A stretch of DNA of 64,000 bases from Rickettsiales bacterium Ac37b (GCA_000746585.2 CP009217.2:124001-188000); one strand, 5' to 3'. Shown: positions 1 to 9,238, numbered from the stretch's first letter. Notes: a model not told the origin generated them from the sequence alone. A program made the numbers and translations.

Positions 1-70
1 CTGCTTGTATACCTGCACCTCCTGAACCATCAAATCCAGCTATTGATAGAGCTCGAATATATTTTTTCAT
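1..70 (-). CDS. thiD: ThiD, hydroxymethylpyrimidine (phosphate) kinase, N-terminal fragment
   Basis: Only the first 23 codons lie in the window; the gene runs off the left edge. The start ATG is at 68-70 on the minus strand. The peptide reads MKKYIRALSIAGFDGSGGAG followed by IQA, which matches the N-terminal nucleotide-binding loop typical of ThiD (SIAGSDSGGGAGIQAD). The enzyme phosphorylates HMP and HMP-P for thiamin phosphate synthesis. It starts 21 bases after the thiM stop and is the third gene of thiE-thiM-thiD. The family's usual Ser after SIAG is Phe here, so the fragment supports the call by motif and context only. Confidence 0.75.
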   Translation of the reverse strand, partial: MKKYIRALSIAGFDGSGGAGIQA

Positions 71-91
71 AATTAACCTTTGAAAATATTA

Positions 92-889
92 TTATAACGT
101 ATTTTTTATCTCCATAGATGTTATATTATGTAACTTATCTATAAAATTAGTTTTAAATGAGGCAGGACCAGCAGAAAAATCTGCAACTAGCTGACCAACT
201 ATACCAAACATTGATACAGCATTAACTGAAGCCCTAAAATAATTATTATTCACGGCAAGAAAAGCAGCAATAACACTAGATAACGCACACCCCATACCCG
301 TAACCTTTGACATCCAAGAATGCCCATATTCAACCGTTATTACTTCTTCATTACAAATGATATAATCCCTTTGGCCTGTTATAACCACTATCGTATTAAA
401 GGCACTTGATAAATGTTTTGCAGCATCAGCAACCTTATTTATATCATTTTCATTATTATCTACACCCTTAGTTATATTCTCACCACTTACTAATGATAAT
501 ATTTCTGAAGCATTACCACGAACAACTGTTATCACTTGCATATCTAATAAGGCTAAAGCTGCTTGAGTACGATATTGAGTAAAACCTGCCCCTACAGGAT
601 CTAACACTACAGGTATTTTTTTATCTTTAGCTATAGTAGCGGTTTTTATCATGGCTTTAATCCATGAATCTTCTAAAGTACCAATATTTATATTAATACC
701 TTGTACTGCTTTTACCACTTCTTCTATTTCCGAAGAAGCATGTGCCATAATAGGAGAAGCACCCAGAGTAAGTAAACTATTCGCCATAATATCCATAGTA
801 ACAAAATTAGTTATATTATGAATTAATGGAGATTTAGATCTAATTTTTTGTAAATCATCACATATATTATCTGCATCTATCATTGTCAT
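92..889 (-). CDS. thiM: ThiM, hydroxyethylthiazole kinase
   Basis: The 265-residue protein has the normal length for ThiM, the ribokinase-fold enzyme that phosphorylates the thiazole alcohol (THZ) recovered from thiamin breakdown. Recognisable blocks are SPLIHNITNFV near residue 20, LGASPIMAH near 42, VLDPVGAGFT near 96 and the C-terminal GTP/ATP-binding block VTGMGCALSSVIAAF near 195, with the anion-hole and base Cys of the family. The gene overlaps the 3' end of thiE by 23 bases and thiD follows closely, so the three are one transcript. With ThiE and ThiD this gives salvage of both thiamin halves; no de novo genes (thiC, thiG) are visible in the window. Confidence 0.95.
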   Translation of the reverse strand: MTMIDADNICDDLQKIRSKSPLIHNITNFVTMDIMANSLLTLGASPIMAHASSEIEEVVKAVQGININIGTLEDSWIKAMIKTATIAKDKKIPVVLDPVGAGFTQYRTQAALALLDMQVITVVRGNASEILSLVSGENITKGVDNNENDINKVADAAKHLSSAFNTIVVITGQRDYIICNEEVITVEYGHSWMSKVTGMGCALSSVIAAFLAVNNNYFRASVNAVSMFGIVGQLVADFSAGPASFKTNFIDKLHNITSMEIKNTL

Positions 890-1619
890 ATCTTCTCAAA
901 CTATTATCAATCTCTTTATACATTAATTTTGCAGCTAACTCAGGATTATCTTGATTCTGCACTGCTGAAATAACTGCAACTCCTTTGCTACCAGCTCCAA
1001 TAATATCAGAGACATTATTCAGGTTAATTCCACCTATAGACATTACAGGATATTTAGAGATTTGAGTTAATTCCTTTAATCCTTGCAATCCCCATAATCC
1101 GTTATAGTCATTTTTGCTATTGCTATGAAATACAGGACTTGCAGCAACATAATTAATTGAAGTAAGTCTATTCGCAATCTCTGCTTGCTCTAAATTCTCA
1201 AGTGATAATCCTATAATTGCTTTATCTCCTAAAATTTTTCTTGCCTTATCTGGATGCATGTCACTTTGCCCTAAATGTACACCTTGTGCTTTAGTAATAT
1301 GGCAGATATCCACTCTATCGTTAATAATTAAAGGTACATTAAATTCTTTTAATATATTAAGAAGAAGTTCTGCAAGATATATTGTATCTTTATCAGGTAT
1401 ATTATCTTTCTCTCGTAGTTGTACCATAGTTACTCCGCCTTTTGCAGCTTTTTCTACCACATCCATCAACCAACTAAACGATTTCTCTTGCCTATTAGTT
1501 ACTAGACACAATTTCATTGATTGTCGTAAATTAGTAGATAAATGATCAGGGATTCCCCGCAAATTGCTATGCATTGCCACTCGACTAATTTGTTTTAATA
1601 TGTGTGAGCTAAATTTCAT
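867..1619 (-). CDS. thiE: ThiE, thiamine-phosphate synthase
   Basis: ThiE joins HMP-PP and THZ-P to thiamin phosphate in the cytoplasm. The TIM-barrel core starts at KLCLVTNR near residue 36 and carries VQLREKD, LIINDRVDIC, GVHLGQSDM, and the phosphate-binding YVAASPVFHS and SIGGINL blocks. The 250 residues are about 35 longer than most ThiE. The excess is an N-terminal extension with no known match. A good ribosome-binding sequence (AGAGGTAG) sits just before the ATG at 1619, whereas the internal Met35 at 1517 has none visible, so I keep the long start. It is the first gene after the TPP riboswitch at 1692-1766. Confidence 0.9.
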   Translation of the reverse strand: MKFSSHILKQISRVAMHSNLRGIPDHLSTNLRQSMKLCLVTNRQEKSFSWLMDVVEKAAKGGVTMVQLREKDNIPDKDTIYLAELLLNILKEFNVPLIINDRVDICHITKAQGVHLGQSDMHPDKARKILGDKAIIGLSLENLEQAEIANRLTSINYVAASPVFHSNSKNDYNGLWGLQGLKELTQISKYPVMSIGGINLNNVSDIIGAGSKGVAVISAVQNQDNPELAAKLMYKEIDNSLRRYDNDRCR

Positions 1620-1691
1620 GGCTACCTCTATTACATAAATTATATGCGCCCATAGAGATAATCATACGTTTAAGAATAATAATAAAACACT

Positions 1692-1766
1692 CTCCCTACG
1701 TAAGCACTATCTCAATCAGGTAATAAGGGTTTTTCTCAGCTAAATATATATTTTAGCACCCCCGGT
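1692..1766 (-). promoter_or_regulatory. TPP riboswitch (THI element)
   Basis: On the minus strand the segment carries the conserved TPP-aptamer blocks in order: GGGGGTGC, then GCTGAGA, ACCC, ACCTGAT, GATA, TGC and finally CGTAGGGA. Their order and spacing follow the E. coli thiM aptamer closely; only the P3 arm is AT-rich. The aptamer ends about 70 bases before the thiE ATG. No terminator hairpin with a U run follows it, so control is more likely by access to the AGAGG ribosome-binding site than by transcription stop. That mode is inference. Confidence 0.93.
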
Positions 1767-2265
1767 GATTAATTATCATTTATATTTATATAAGAATAAT
1801 GTCAACTAGATTATATAGTTTTTTAATTTAGCTTACTCTTTTAAGATACATGTTGATACAGTGCTACACCTCTTTTTTTTGTTAGGTTAGCGGAGAAGAA
1901 CGCATATGCTAAGAAAGCTGAAAAAACTATAGCCAAGAATATAATATATTTTACTTTTACCTATGTGGAGAAGTCATAAAAAACCAGAGGTTCTACGCGT
2001 ATGAGAGGTATATTAAATAATTAGATCTATTATCCTTATCCTCGGAAAGCAAAGCTTTCCAAGACCTCTCTCTAATGGAGGAGGTTAAAAAGCATATAAA
2101 CGCTATCTAGTAATGTTCCAGACTAATGAGATACCCATTTCCACGGGTGTGACATCATTTCTTGCTCATTACTTACAATTTTTTGTACGAGAGTAGAAAA
2201 ATACTAGGAAAGCTTTGAGTTAGCCGCGTCCCGGATTCAAATCAATTTACTATAGTAATACTTTG
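1767..2265. repeat. Intergenic repeat cluster between riboswitch and lpxC
   Basis: No gene is visible here. The stretch is built from pieces of several dispersed repeats seen elsewhere in the window. A family-D end with GCGGAGAAGAACGCATATGC is at 1870-1932. A family-E hairpin with GGAAAGCAAAGCTTTCC is at about 2036-2090. A family-C unit runs from CTAGTAATGTTCCAGAC to the TTTTTTGT block at 2105-2196. The right half of a family-A MITE, ending TCAATTTACTATA, covers 2200-2255 and stops 11 bases from the lpxC stop codon. The pieces abut one another, which suggests repeated insertion into the same neutral site. Confidence 0.8.
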
Positions 2266-3138
2266 CTATGCTGCAACCATAAAGCGCCAAGCATCTTTAT
2301 TTGCAAAAAGGTTATGCAAAATTTTATTGTTTATTCCGTGTCCAGCACGTAATCCTTTAAATTGCCCCTTTATGTAATAACCAGATAAATATAAATCACC
2401 TATTGAATCGAGCACCTTATGACGTACAAATTCGTCTTTATATCTTAAGCCTTCTTTATTTAATACCTTATCACCGTCTACAACTATTGCATTATCCAAA
2501 GAGCCACCAAGTGCTAACCCCATCTGACGCAACTTCTCTACATCATTTATAAAACCAAATGTTCTAGCACGACATAAATCCACCTTAAAAGAGAGCTGAC
2601 TAGAGTTAAATTTATATTTTTGATTAGATATAATAGTGTTGGTAAAATCAATTTCCATACTAACTGAAAATTCATCGCTAGGCTCTACAGACATAGTAGA
2701 ATTTCCATCCTGTACAGAAATCGTATCAATTATTTCAATAATTTTTTTGGATTGTAATTGCTCGTTTATACCGGCACATTCTATCATAAACATAAACGAT
2801 TCAGAACTACCGTCCATAATTGGTACTTCTTCAGCATCTATTTCAATAATTAAATTATTAATACCTGCCCCCCAAATGGCAGCCATAAGATGTTCTATTG
2901 TGCAGACCTTAACTCCATACTCATTGGTAATTGTTGTTCCAAGCATAGTATGACTTACAAGTTCATATGAAGCTTTAATGATATTTTTTCCACTGATAAT
3001 GTCAGTACGTTTAAATATAATCCCAGTATTGGCCTCTGCTGGAAGGAATTTTATAGAAACATTTTTACCACTATGTAACCCTATACCAAAACATCCTATA
3101 ATATTCTTAATTGTACATTGTGGCCCATTTAATAGCAC
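2266..3138 (-). CDS. lpxC: LpxC, UDP-3-O-acyl-N-acetylglucosamine deacetylase
   Basis: LpxC catalyses the committed step of lipid A synthesis, a zinc-dependent deacetylation in the cytoplasm. The 290-residue protein has the usual length. The first zinc-ligand motif TIEHLMAAIWG places His83; HKVLDSIGDL near residue 235 gives the second His and the Asp ligand; the catalytic His lies in AGHGINN near 266. GIGLHSGK at about 18-25 is the N-terminal family motif. Its presence means the organism makes lipopolysaccharide, which separates it from the Anaplasmataceae. A truncated MITE ends just behind the stop codon. Confidence 0.96.
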   Translation of the reverse strand: MLLNGPQCTIKNIIGCFGIGLHSGKNVSIKFLPAEANTGIIFKRTDIISGKNIIKASYELVSHTMLGTTITNEYGVKVCTIEHLMAAIWGAGINNLIIEIDAEEVPIMDGSSESFMFMIECAGINEQLQSKKIIEIIDTISVQDGNSTMSVEPSDEFSVSMEIDFTNTIISNQKYKFNSSQLSFKVDLCRARTFGFINDVEKLRQMGLALGGSLDNAIVVDGDKVLNKEGLRYKDEFVRHKVLDSIGDLYLSGYYIKGQFKGLRAGHGINNKILHNLFANKDAWRFMVAA

Positions 3139-3223
3139 TTTTTAAACCTCTATATAACTTAAAAACAATAATCTCTATTATATTTATAGCCTAATTAGAG
3201 GTACTATAGCAAATCACAGTTTG

Positions 3224-3475
3224 TTACGCATTGTTACAAGTTATGATATTACAGGCAGATTTCTTAAATATTTTATATAGTGTAAACCAATTGGAAGTAG
3301 TATTAGATCTATAAAAATGCTTATTTACTTTATATTCTATAGCCATATTATCATCTGTAATTACCATTAGTTCTTTACGCTTAACTATATCATTTTTTAT
3401 ATCAATTAATTTTATATCTAATAGTTTATCTAAAGCTTTATTATATTCAGTAGCAAAAACTTTCTCCCTGATCAT
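3224..3475 (-). CDS. Hypothetical protein, 83 aa
   Basis: I do not recognise this short basic protein. It overlaps the last 29 bases of the disrupted synthase-like gene, with its ATG inside that gene's 3' end, the arrangement expected for translational coupling. It has no membrane segment or clear motif; the middle (RKELMVITDDNMAIEYKV) looks like a beta hairpin. It may be a small separate gene or chance coding potential. Confidence 0.35.
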   Translation of the reverse strand: MIREKVFATEYNKALDKLLDIKLIDIKNDIVKRKELMVITDDNMAIEYKVNKHFYRSNTTSNWFTLYKIFKKSACNIITCNNA

Positions 3476-5553
3476 TTTTAAACTGTAAAAAATTCTCTAT
3501 CTTTGTCTCTCTATCCAGAGAGAAAGGTGCATCACTTGCGGCTACAAAATTTTCTACTCTTACTACATGGTTAAATACTTGGGCAATAGTTTTAACTACA
3601 TTATCAGAACTAGTAGTATTTAAATATACTACCCCTTCACTATTTAGGTGATTTTTCATGATATTAAAAAATTCCTTTGAAAGAAGATTGGTAGAATTGC
3701 TTCTCCAATAAAAGCTACCATTCATAACAATCATATCAAATTTCTGGAAATGAGTTTTTAACCATTGCCGGCCATCACTATAATGAATTTTTATTTTTTT
3801 ATCATATAAAATGCTTGAGACTTCAGGATAACGACTTATCAGTTCTCGATATCCAGGGTTAATTTCAATTACATCTATAGCCTGTATCTTGTTATATAAG
3901 GAAAATACTTTAGTCCATGAACCACTGCTTAATCCTATAATTAACACTTTTTGAGGATTTGGGTGCAAAGCTGCAACCATATATGCTCTTAATATACCAT
4001 TACTATTAGTTAATAAATTAATATTAAATTTACCATCATACACACCTCCCCCATATATTATATCACCCCTATTATCTCCAAGCACTGTAATAATGCCACT
4101 TTTGTTTTCTACCGTATATTTAAATGATTGGTTATTTAAGATAGGAACGTATTGTATATTTTCTAGAAAATTGGAAAATAATTTATTTTCTGGGATAATC
4201 AATAATATAATTATACCTAAATATAATAATATCTTACTTTTGTAATTATTATTAATAAAAGCTGTTATTGCTAGTACCAGCATAATAGAAATAAAAGTTA
4301 ATATTATTATATTCTGTTTTAAAGTAAAATAGTCAAATAATACAAATCCAGTAATTAACGGTCCTAGCGTTGATCCTATAATATTCGCAGTATAAATTAG
4401 GGATACTCTAAAACCAGACTTAGTTTGTTCATAACCATTATTAGAAATATGGGTTAATATAGGAAAAATAGGAGCTATATAATAAGCACACACCCCTACC
4501 ATCAAATAACCCACCACATAGCTTGATCCTAAAATAACTGAATTTAAATAATGCATAGCTATAAAAGCTGTATAAAATAATAAAGTTGATATAGATAATG
4601 AGTAAGCAATAAAATATAATAAATTTTTATTTTTATTATGGTAAAGATTTTCTGCTCTTAAAGCTCCTATTCCAATAGCTAATAAAAAAGCGGTCAAAAT
4701 CAATCCAAAAGTTTCTGGTTCCCCGCCGGTACTAAAACTTAAGGCACGAAACCATATAATCTCTTGGCTTAATGAAATATAACCTATAAATAATGAAATT
4801 ATAGCAGCTTTAGCAATTGAAATTTTGGTAGTATTATTTATTGCTTGAAATTCATCTAATCTAGATGTTTCTACATTAGGATCATTTAATTTATAAAAAT
4901 AATATATAATTATTGCTGTAAGGAAATTTACTCCAACAGCTATATATATTATGCTTTTTTTATCGAATAATGTGAGTAACAGATTAGTAGTAATAAAAGC
5001 AGCAAAAGCTGCACCTATACTATTTAGAGCATATAGTTTTCCAACTGTTTTTCCTATATTTTTATAATGCTGATTTAAATACGTCACAAGTAGCGGTAAA
5101 GTTGCACCCATTAAAAGTGTAGGTATTATAAATATGCTATATGCCCTTAAAGTAATACTCAAAATTGTATCAGCTATTATGTTATTTGCTACAAATTGAA
5201 TGAGGTCTACACTAATTATGCCATAAGCCCCAATTAAAATTTCAATAATTAAAAAAAATCTAATGCAATAGCGGCTATAATATTTACTTATTATACCTCC
5301 TATTATTGCCCCACTCCCTAAGCCTAACATGAAAATCGATACTATTACAGTTACAGCTTCGGTATTAGTACCAAAACTCATAAATAATTCTCGTTGCCAT
5401 AAAATTTGATAAATGAGAGCAGAAAACCCAGAAAAAAAGAATAATAAGGGAATAAAATGTGCGGATCTTAAAAATTTCTTATAATCTTTATTATCCATAA
5501 GGAATATTATCAATAGAACTTGTAAAAGTGAAAATGCTATAATAAGTAATATA

Positions 5554-6482
5554 GTCAATTAAGTTGAGAATGGCATAGAGAAGCCATAATCAATAGCATC
5601 GCTAAGGTTATTAAAATTAGTAATGATAGGTTTGATTTTAGCTTTTAAATGAGCCCAATATTTTTCAATTGGGTTGAGATCAGGAGAGTAAGGTGGTAAG
5701 AATAAAAGTTTACAGCCTATATCTTCTATTAAATTCCTAGTTCTAGCTGACTTATGGAACGTTGCATTATCAAGTATTACAACTTGACCAAATCTTAGTT
5801 CGGGCACCAAACACTGACTAACCCACTCGTTAAAAACTTCTGTATTACATGTGCCCTTGAAACACATTGGCGCAATAATTTTCTTCCCAACCTTACCTGC
5901 AATAAAGCTTTCTCAATCATGTTTTTTACCTGAGATATCACCATAAACTTTACTTCCTCTGAGACTGTATCCCCAAGAATAGTACAAATAGCTATCAATT
6001 CCACTCTCATCAATATAAACTATATCTTCCGCTTTATAGTTTGCGATAGCTGCCAAAAATAATTGCCGTTTTGCTTCATCCCGTTCACGATAGAGTGTGG
6101 TCTTTTTTTTCGTGTGATCCCCAAAGTCTTGAATGCCAAACAGATAGCAGCTGTAGACACATTAAAAACCTTTGCAAAATCAGATAATAGCCAATTGCTG
6201 TTTTTAGACACCTCGTTTAATAATTTGATTGGATCAAGCTTCTTCCATGGCTTAGCTGCTCGTGTGGCTGCTAAATTCCCGGATTTCGATCTCGATAACC
6301 ATCTATAAATTGTTCTTTCACCTATGCCAAAAATTCTTGCAGCTTCTTCTCTGGTATAACCTTTATTAACATAGTGAATTACTTTTTTACGTAAATCTAA
6401 GGAATATGCCATTGCTTCTACTGTTTTGGGTTTATGAGCTTTTTAATATATCATATATCATGTCTTTATCAACTTAATTTAC
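5554..6482 (-). mobile_element. IS630-family insertion sequence, copy 1
   Basis: The element is 929 bp, bounded by TA (5552-5553 and 6483-6484), the target duplicated by IS630/Tc1-mariner elements. The terminal inverted repeats are GTCAATTAAGTTGA on the left and GTAAATTAAGTTGA on the right (13 of 14 alike). It carries one transposase gene split by a frameshift and a nonsense codon. An apparently identical copy is at 39909-40837. It interrupts the synthase-like membrane protein gene. Confidence 0.95.
5559..6412 (-). pseudogene. IS630 transposase (orfA-orfB, -1 frameshift, internal TGA), copy 1
   Basis: OrfA (6020-6412, 130 aa) has two helix-turn-helix regions (YTREEAARIFGIGERTIYRW). A run of eight A on the coding strand (6103-6110) precedes the switch; a -1 slip there gives KKKTTLYRERDEAKRQ and then the first catalytic block VYIDESGID, as in intact IS630 transposases. 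The same frame meets TGA at 5913-5915, where relatives probably have an Arg codon (CGA), and continues with ESFIAGKVGKK, the second Asp in VVILDNATFHKS and the Glu in YSPDLNPIEKYW. So the frameshift looks programmed, but the TGA should stop translation before the last two catalytic residues. Confidence 0.9.
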
Positions 6483-6806
6483 TATAGTAGCAAAGTTGGA
6501 TTGAAAATAAAATAAGCATCCTATAGTACTTAAAAATATTAGATAGGTATATACATCATAACGTTTAAATTTTTCTTTTATAATATTATTAATTGGTAAT
6601 TGACCTAAATAGTAATGAATTCTATTACGAATTTGAATAAATAATATAGGTTGATATAAAGTCCAGATCAATAATATTATTATACAAGCTATGAATAATG
6701 GTAAAGAATCAGATAATAAAATAAATTTATTAATAGAAAGTAAAATAGATACACTACTACTAAAACCAAATATTATAGCTATATATTTTATTATAATGGT
6801 ATTCAT

Positions 6807-6946
6807 AAGATATCAAACTTTATGCGACACTATAGAAACTTAAGTTTCTATAGTTTATATTTATAAACATAATATAAATAAATATACTACAATAAATTAA
6901 TACTACAAAACTTTAACCGTTTTTTAGCATAATTACTATAATATCA
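6807..6946. other. Short AT-rich spacer
   Basis: The gap between dxr and the disrupted membrane protein gene holds no gene. It contains the near-palindrome AGAAACTTAAGTTTCT at 6833-6848, which may act as a terminator stem for dxr-side or synthase-side transcripts, but no long U run follows. Confidence 0.3.
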
Positions 6947-8122
6947 TTACGCTGCTTTTACATTATTATCACGGTTTATAATCATTGCTTGAACTGCGTT
7001 TCTAGTAATTTCTTCGATCTCTAATATATCTTCTATAGTTGCCGGACTGGTTAAGGAGCTTAATTTACATAAAGATTCATTAATTAAAGGGACTATATCT
7101 ATAAAATTAATCTGACCATTGATAAAAGCTTCTACTGCAACTTCATTGCTCACATTCATAATAACTGGTAATGAACCTTTAGCTTTTAATACTTCTTGAG
7201 CAATTTTTAATCCAGGAAATTTATTATAATTAACTCTTTCAAAAGTAAGTTTATTGATAGTATTAAAATCTATTTTTTGGGCTTGGGATTCTCCTCGACT
7301 AGGCCAATTTAAAGCATATGATATAGGTATACACATATCAGGTGTACTTAATTGCGCAAACATTGCCCCATCTATAAACTCAATCATACTATGTATTATA
7401 GATTCAGGATGTATAATTACATCAAGCTTATTTTCTTCTATATTAAATAGATAATGCGCTTCTATTAATTCTAATCCTTTATTAATTAAGGTAGCTGAAT
7501 CAATAGTATTTTTCTTGCCCATTTGCCAAGTGGGATGATTTAAAGCATCTTCTTGAGTAATAGAAAGCATTTGCTCTTGAGTATATAACCTAAATGGACC
7601 TCCAGAAGCTGTTAATATAATTTTTTCAATATTAATATTATCTTGTCCTAAGAGCTGAAATATTGCACTATGCTCTGAATCAACTGGGATAATTTGCACT
7701 TGCTTTGCTCTTGCATAAGAGGTCATAATATCCCCAGCACATACCAAACATTCTTTATTAGCAAGGGCAATATTAGAACCTTTTTCAATAGCAGCCATAG
7801 TTGGCTTAAGTCCTGCAATTCCAACAATAGCTGATATTACTAAATCATTTTCCATGCACGCCGCTTCTAATAGGCCTGATATTCCCGCAGCAACCTTTAT
7901 ATTTGTACCTTCCAAAGCTAGCTTTAATTTATTGTATAAAGTCTCATCGGCAATTACAGCTAATTTTGCTTGTAATTGCAGAGCTTGTTTTACTAATAAC
8001 TCCACATTTTGATTTGAAGTTAAGGCTTGTACTTCAAATTTTTCTAATTGACTATAAATTAATTTTACAGAATTTTTACCAATTGATCCTGTAGATCCTA
8101 AGATACTAATTTTTTTTACCAC
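6947..8122 (-). CDS. dxr: Dxr (IspC), 1-deoxy-D-xylulose 5-phosphate reductoisomerase
   Basis: Dxr converts DXP to 2-C-methylerythritol 4-phosphate with NADPH, the committed step of the MEP isoprenoid pathway. At 391 residues it has the normal length. The NADPH-binding loop ILGSTGSIGKNSV starts at residue 7. The metal and substrate blocks are ALANKECLVCAG near 120, VDSEHSAIFQ near 148 and ASGGPFR near 173; NKGLELIEAHYLF near 215 is also diagnostic. Rickettsia proper has lost this pathway, so the gene indicates a less reduced relative. It appears to be transcribed alone. Confidence 0.97.
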   Translation of the reverse strand: MVKKISILGSTGSIGKNSVKLIYSQLEKFEVQALTSNQNVELLVKQALQLQAKLAVIADETLYNKLKLALEGTNIKVAAGISGLLEAACMENDLVISAIVGIAGLKPTMAAIEKGSNIALANKECLVCAGDIMTSYARAKQVQIIPVDSEHSAIFQLLGQDNINIEKIILTASGGPFRLYTQEQMLSITQEDALNHPTWQMGKKNTIDSATLINKGLELIEAHYLFNIEENKLDVIIHPESIIHSMIEFIDGAMFAQLSTPDMCIPISYALNWPSRGESQAQKIDFNTINKLTFERVNYNKFPGLKIAQEVLKAKGSLPVIMNVSNEVAVEAFINGQINFIDIVPLINESLCKLSSLTSPATIEDILEIEEITRNAVQAMIINRDNNVKAA

Positions 8123-8449
8123 TGATCATTACCTTTTTAATATTATAGTTATTTAGTCAAAGATTATTTTTATTATATACTTTATTAAATCTATGTATAG
8201 CTTTAATGTTAAGCAATATAGTTTTTAAAGTAAGCGTTATAAAATCGTCTATAGTAGGTTTCGCTCATCATTCCTATTTGCTAAGGAAGCTGAAAAAATT
8301 ATACTCTTTAACGGATAATTTAAAATGGACTATGGTATAAATTAAATTACTAATTTATTATATAATTTTTCTATATTAGTTAAAATCTTAATTGTAAAAA
8401 TATATAGAATAGTTTATAATCAAAACCGTATGGGGGTATAGTATCAAAA
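8123..8449. repeat. Intergenic region with a family-D repeat
   Basis: No gene is visible. At 8251-8302 there is a degenerate family-D element: TTTCGCTCATCATTCCTA followed by TTGCTAAGGAAGCTGAAAAA, the reverse complement of the element at 45050. The rest is AT-rich and may hold the divergent promoters of dxr and the next gene. Confidence 0.6.
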
Positions 8450-9229
8450 ATGTCTTGTAAAAAAGTTATAATTTTTTATGAAAAACACCACGAAAAGTAC
8501 TCAGCTCAGGTTATTAATATATTAACTCCATTGCTAAAAAAGAGCGGAGTAAAAGTATATTGCTTTGAAGAACCAAGTGATAAAAGCAAACCAGATATAT
8601 TAAATACATATTTACTAAATATAAAACTTTTAACTCAATGCGCAAACATTGAAAGTATTCTAGATGAATGTAAAATACTTATTCCAAGTAAGCTAAGTGA
8701 TATATATAAAAACATACCATTAGAGCATATTTTAGAGTATATTAGAACATTTTCGAGAGCCCTTCTTGAATCATTCAAAGAGACAGTATTACTCTTTAAA
8801 CAAACAGATGCATCTGACCTTCATTTTTGTACAATGGACATGCCTCAAATAAAGAGAAATGCTATGGAAAATGTTTCAACTACCATTGAGTCGTATAAAA
8901 AGCGTGATCATTACATGGCAACTAAAATTCTTGAGCAATGCAATAATAAGGGAGATGTATTAGCTTTAGTAGGAGCAACTCATTTTAGCATTGCTACTTT
9001 GCTAAGAAAAAAAGATATTGATGTTAAAGAATATTATGTAGCAGCAAGCCAGCCAAATCATTATACAGGAGCCAATATAGGTGATCTGTGTTTACATACT
9101 AGCAATCCTAGTAAATATAAGGAGTGTGACGAGTATCAAAATAAGGTATTAACGGTTGCCCTTTATGATGATCCCGGTTTAAATGCTACTGAGATTATTG
9201 GTAAAGATCTAGGGTTATTTGACAATTAG
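8450..9229 (+). CDS. Hypothetical protein, possibly TraB/GumN/ChaN-like
   Basis: The 259-residue soluble protein has no secure match. Two features recall the TraB/GumN/Tiki superfamily of metal-dependent proteases or haem-binding proteins: an N-terminal strand followed by E-x-H (FYEKHHEKYS, residues 9-18), and a C-terminal block with an RDHYMATKIL stretch followed by LALVGATHFSIATLL, close to the family's R..M...I and VVGAGH patterns. A possible ribosome-binding stretch (GGGGGT) precedes the ATG. There is no signal peptide, so it should act in the cytoplasm or be secreted by a specialised system. The family assignment is a suggestion. Confidence 0.45.
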   Translation: MSCKKVIIFYEKHHEKYSAQVINILTPLLKKSGVKVYCFEEPSDKSKPDILNTYLLNIKLLTQCANIESILDECKILIPSKLSDIYKNIPLEHILEYIRTFSRALLESFKETVLLFKQTDASDLHFCTMDMPQIKRNAMENVSTTIESYKKRDHYMATKILEQCNNKGDVLALVGATHFSIATLLRKKDIDVKEYYVAASQPNHYTGANIGDLCLHTSNPSKYKECDEYQNKVLTVALYDDPGLNATEIIGKDLGLFDN

Positions 9230-9238
9230 CTTCTGATT

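Larger units (their letters stand above)
3447..6806 (-). pseudogene. Fused multi-pass membrane / spermidine-synthase-like protein, disrupted by IS630
   Basis: The two halves of one gene lie either side of the IS630 copy at 5554-6482. The upstream half (6474-6806, 110 aa) has membrane segments and ends NFATI-VN, with VN and the stop coming from the IS end. The downstream half (3447-5558, 703 aa) opens at a TTG inside the other IS end with TI-LLIIAFSLLQ. Removing the IS and one TA gives NFATI-LLIIAFSLLQ in frame, for an intact protein of about 808 residues. The N-terminal part has about ten or more hydrophobic helices. The C-terminal ~230 residues carry a SAM-binding block (VLIIGLSSGSWTKVF) and IDVIEINPGYRELI, as in membrane-fused spermidine-synthase-like proteins. 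The 703-residue part could still be made. Confidence 0.85.

Noticed and set aside
1258-1545. 95-residue plus-strand frame
   Set aside because: It is the opposite-strand shadow of thiE; the thiE motifs are clear on the minus strand.
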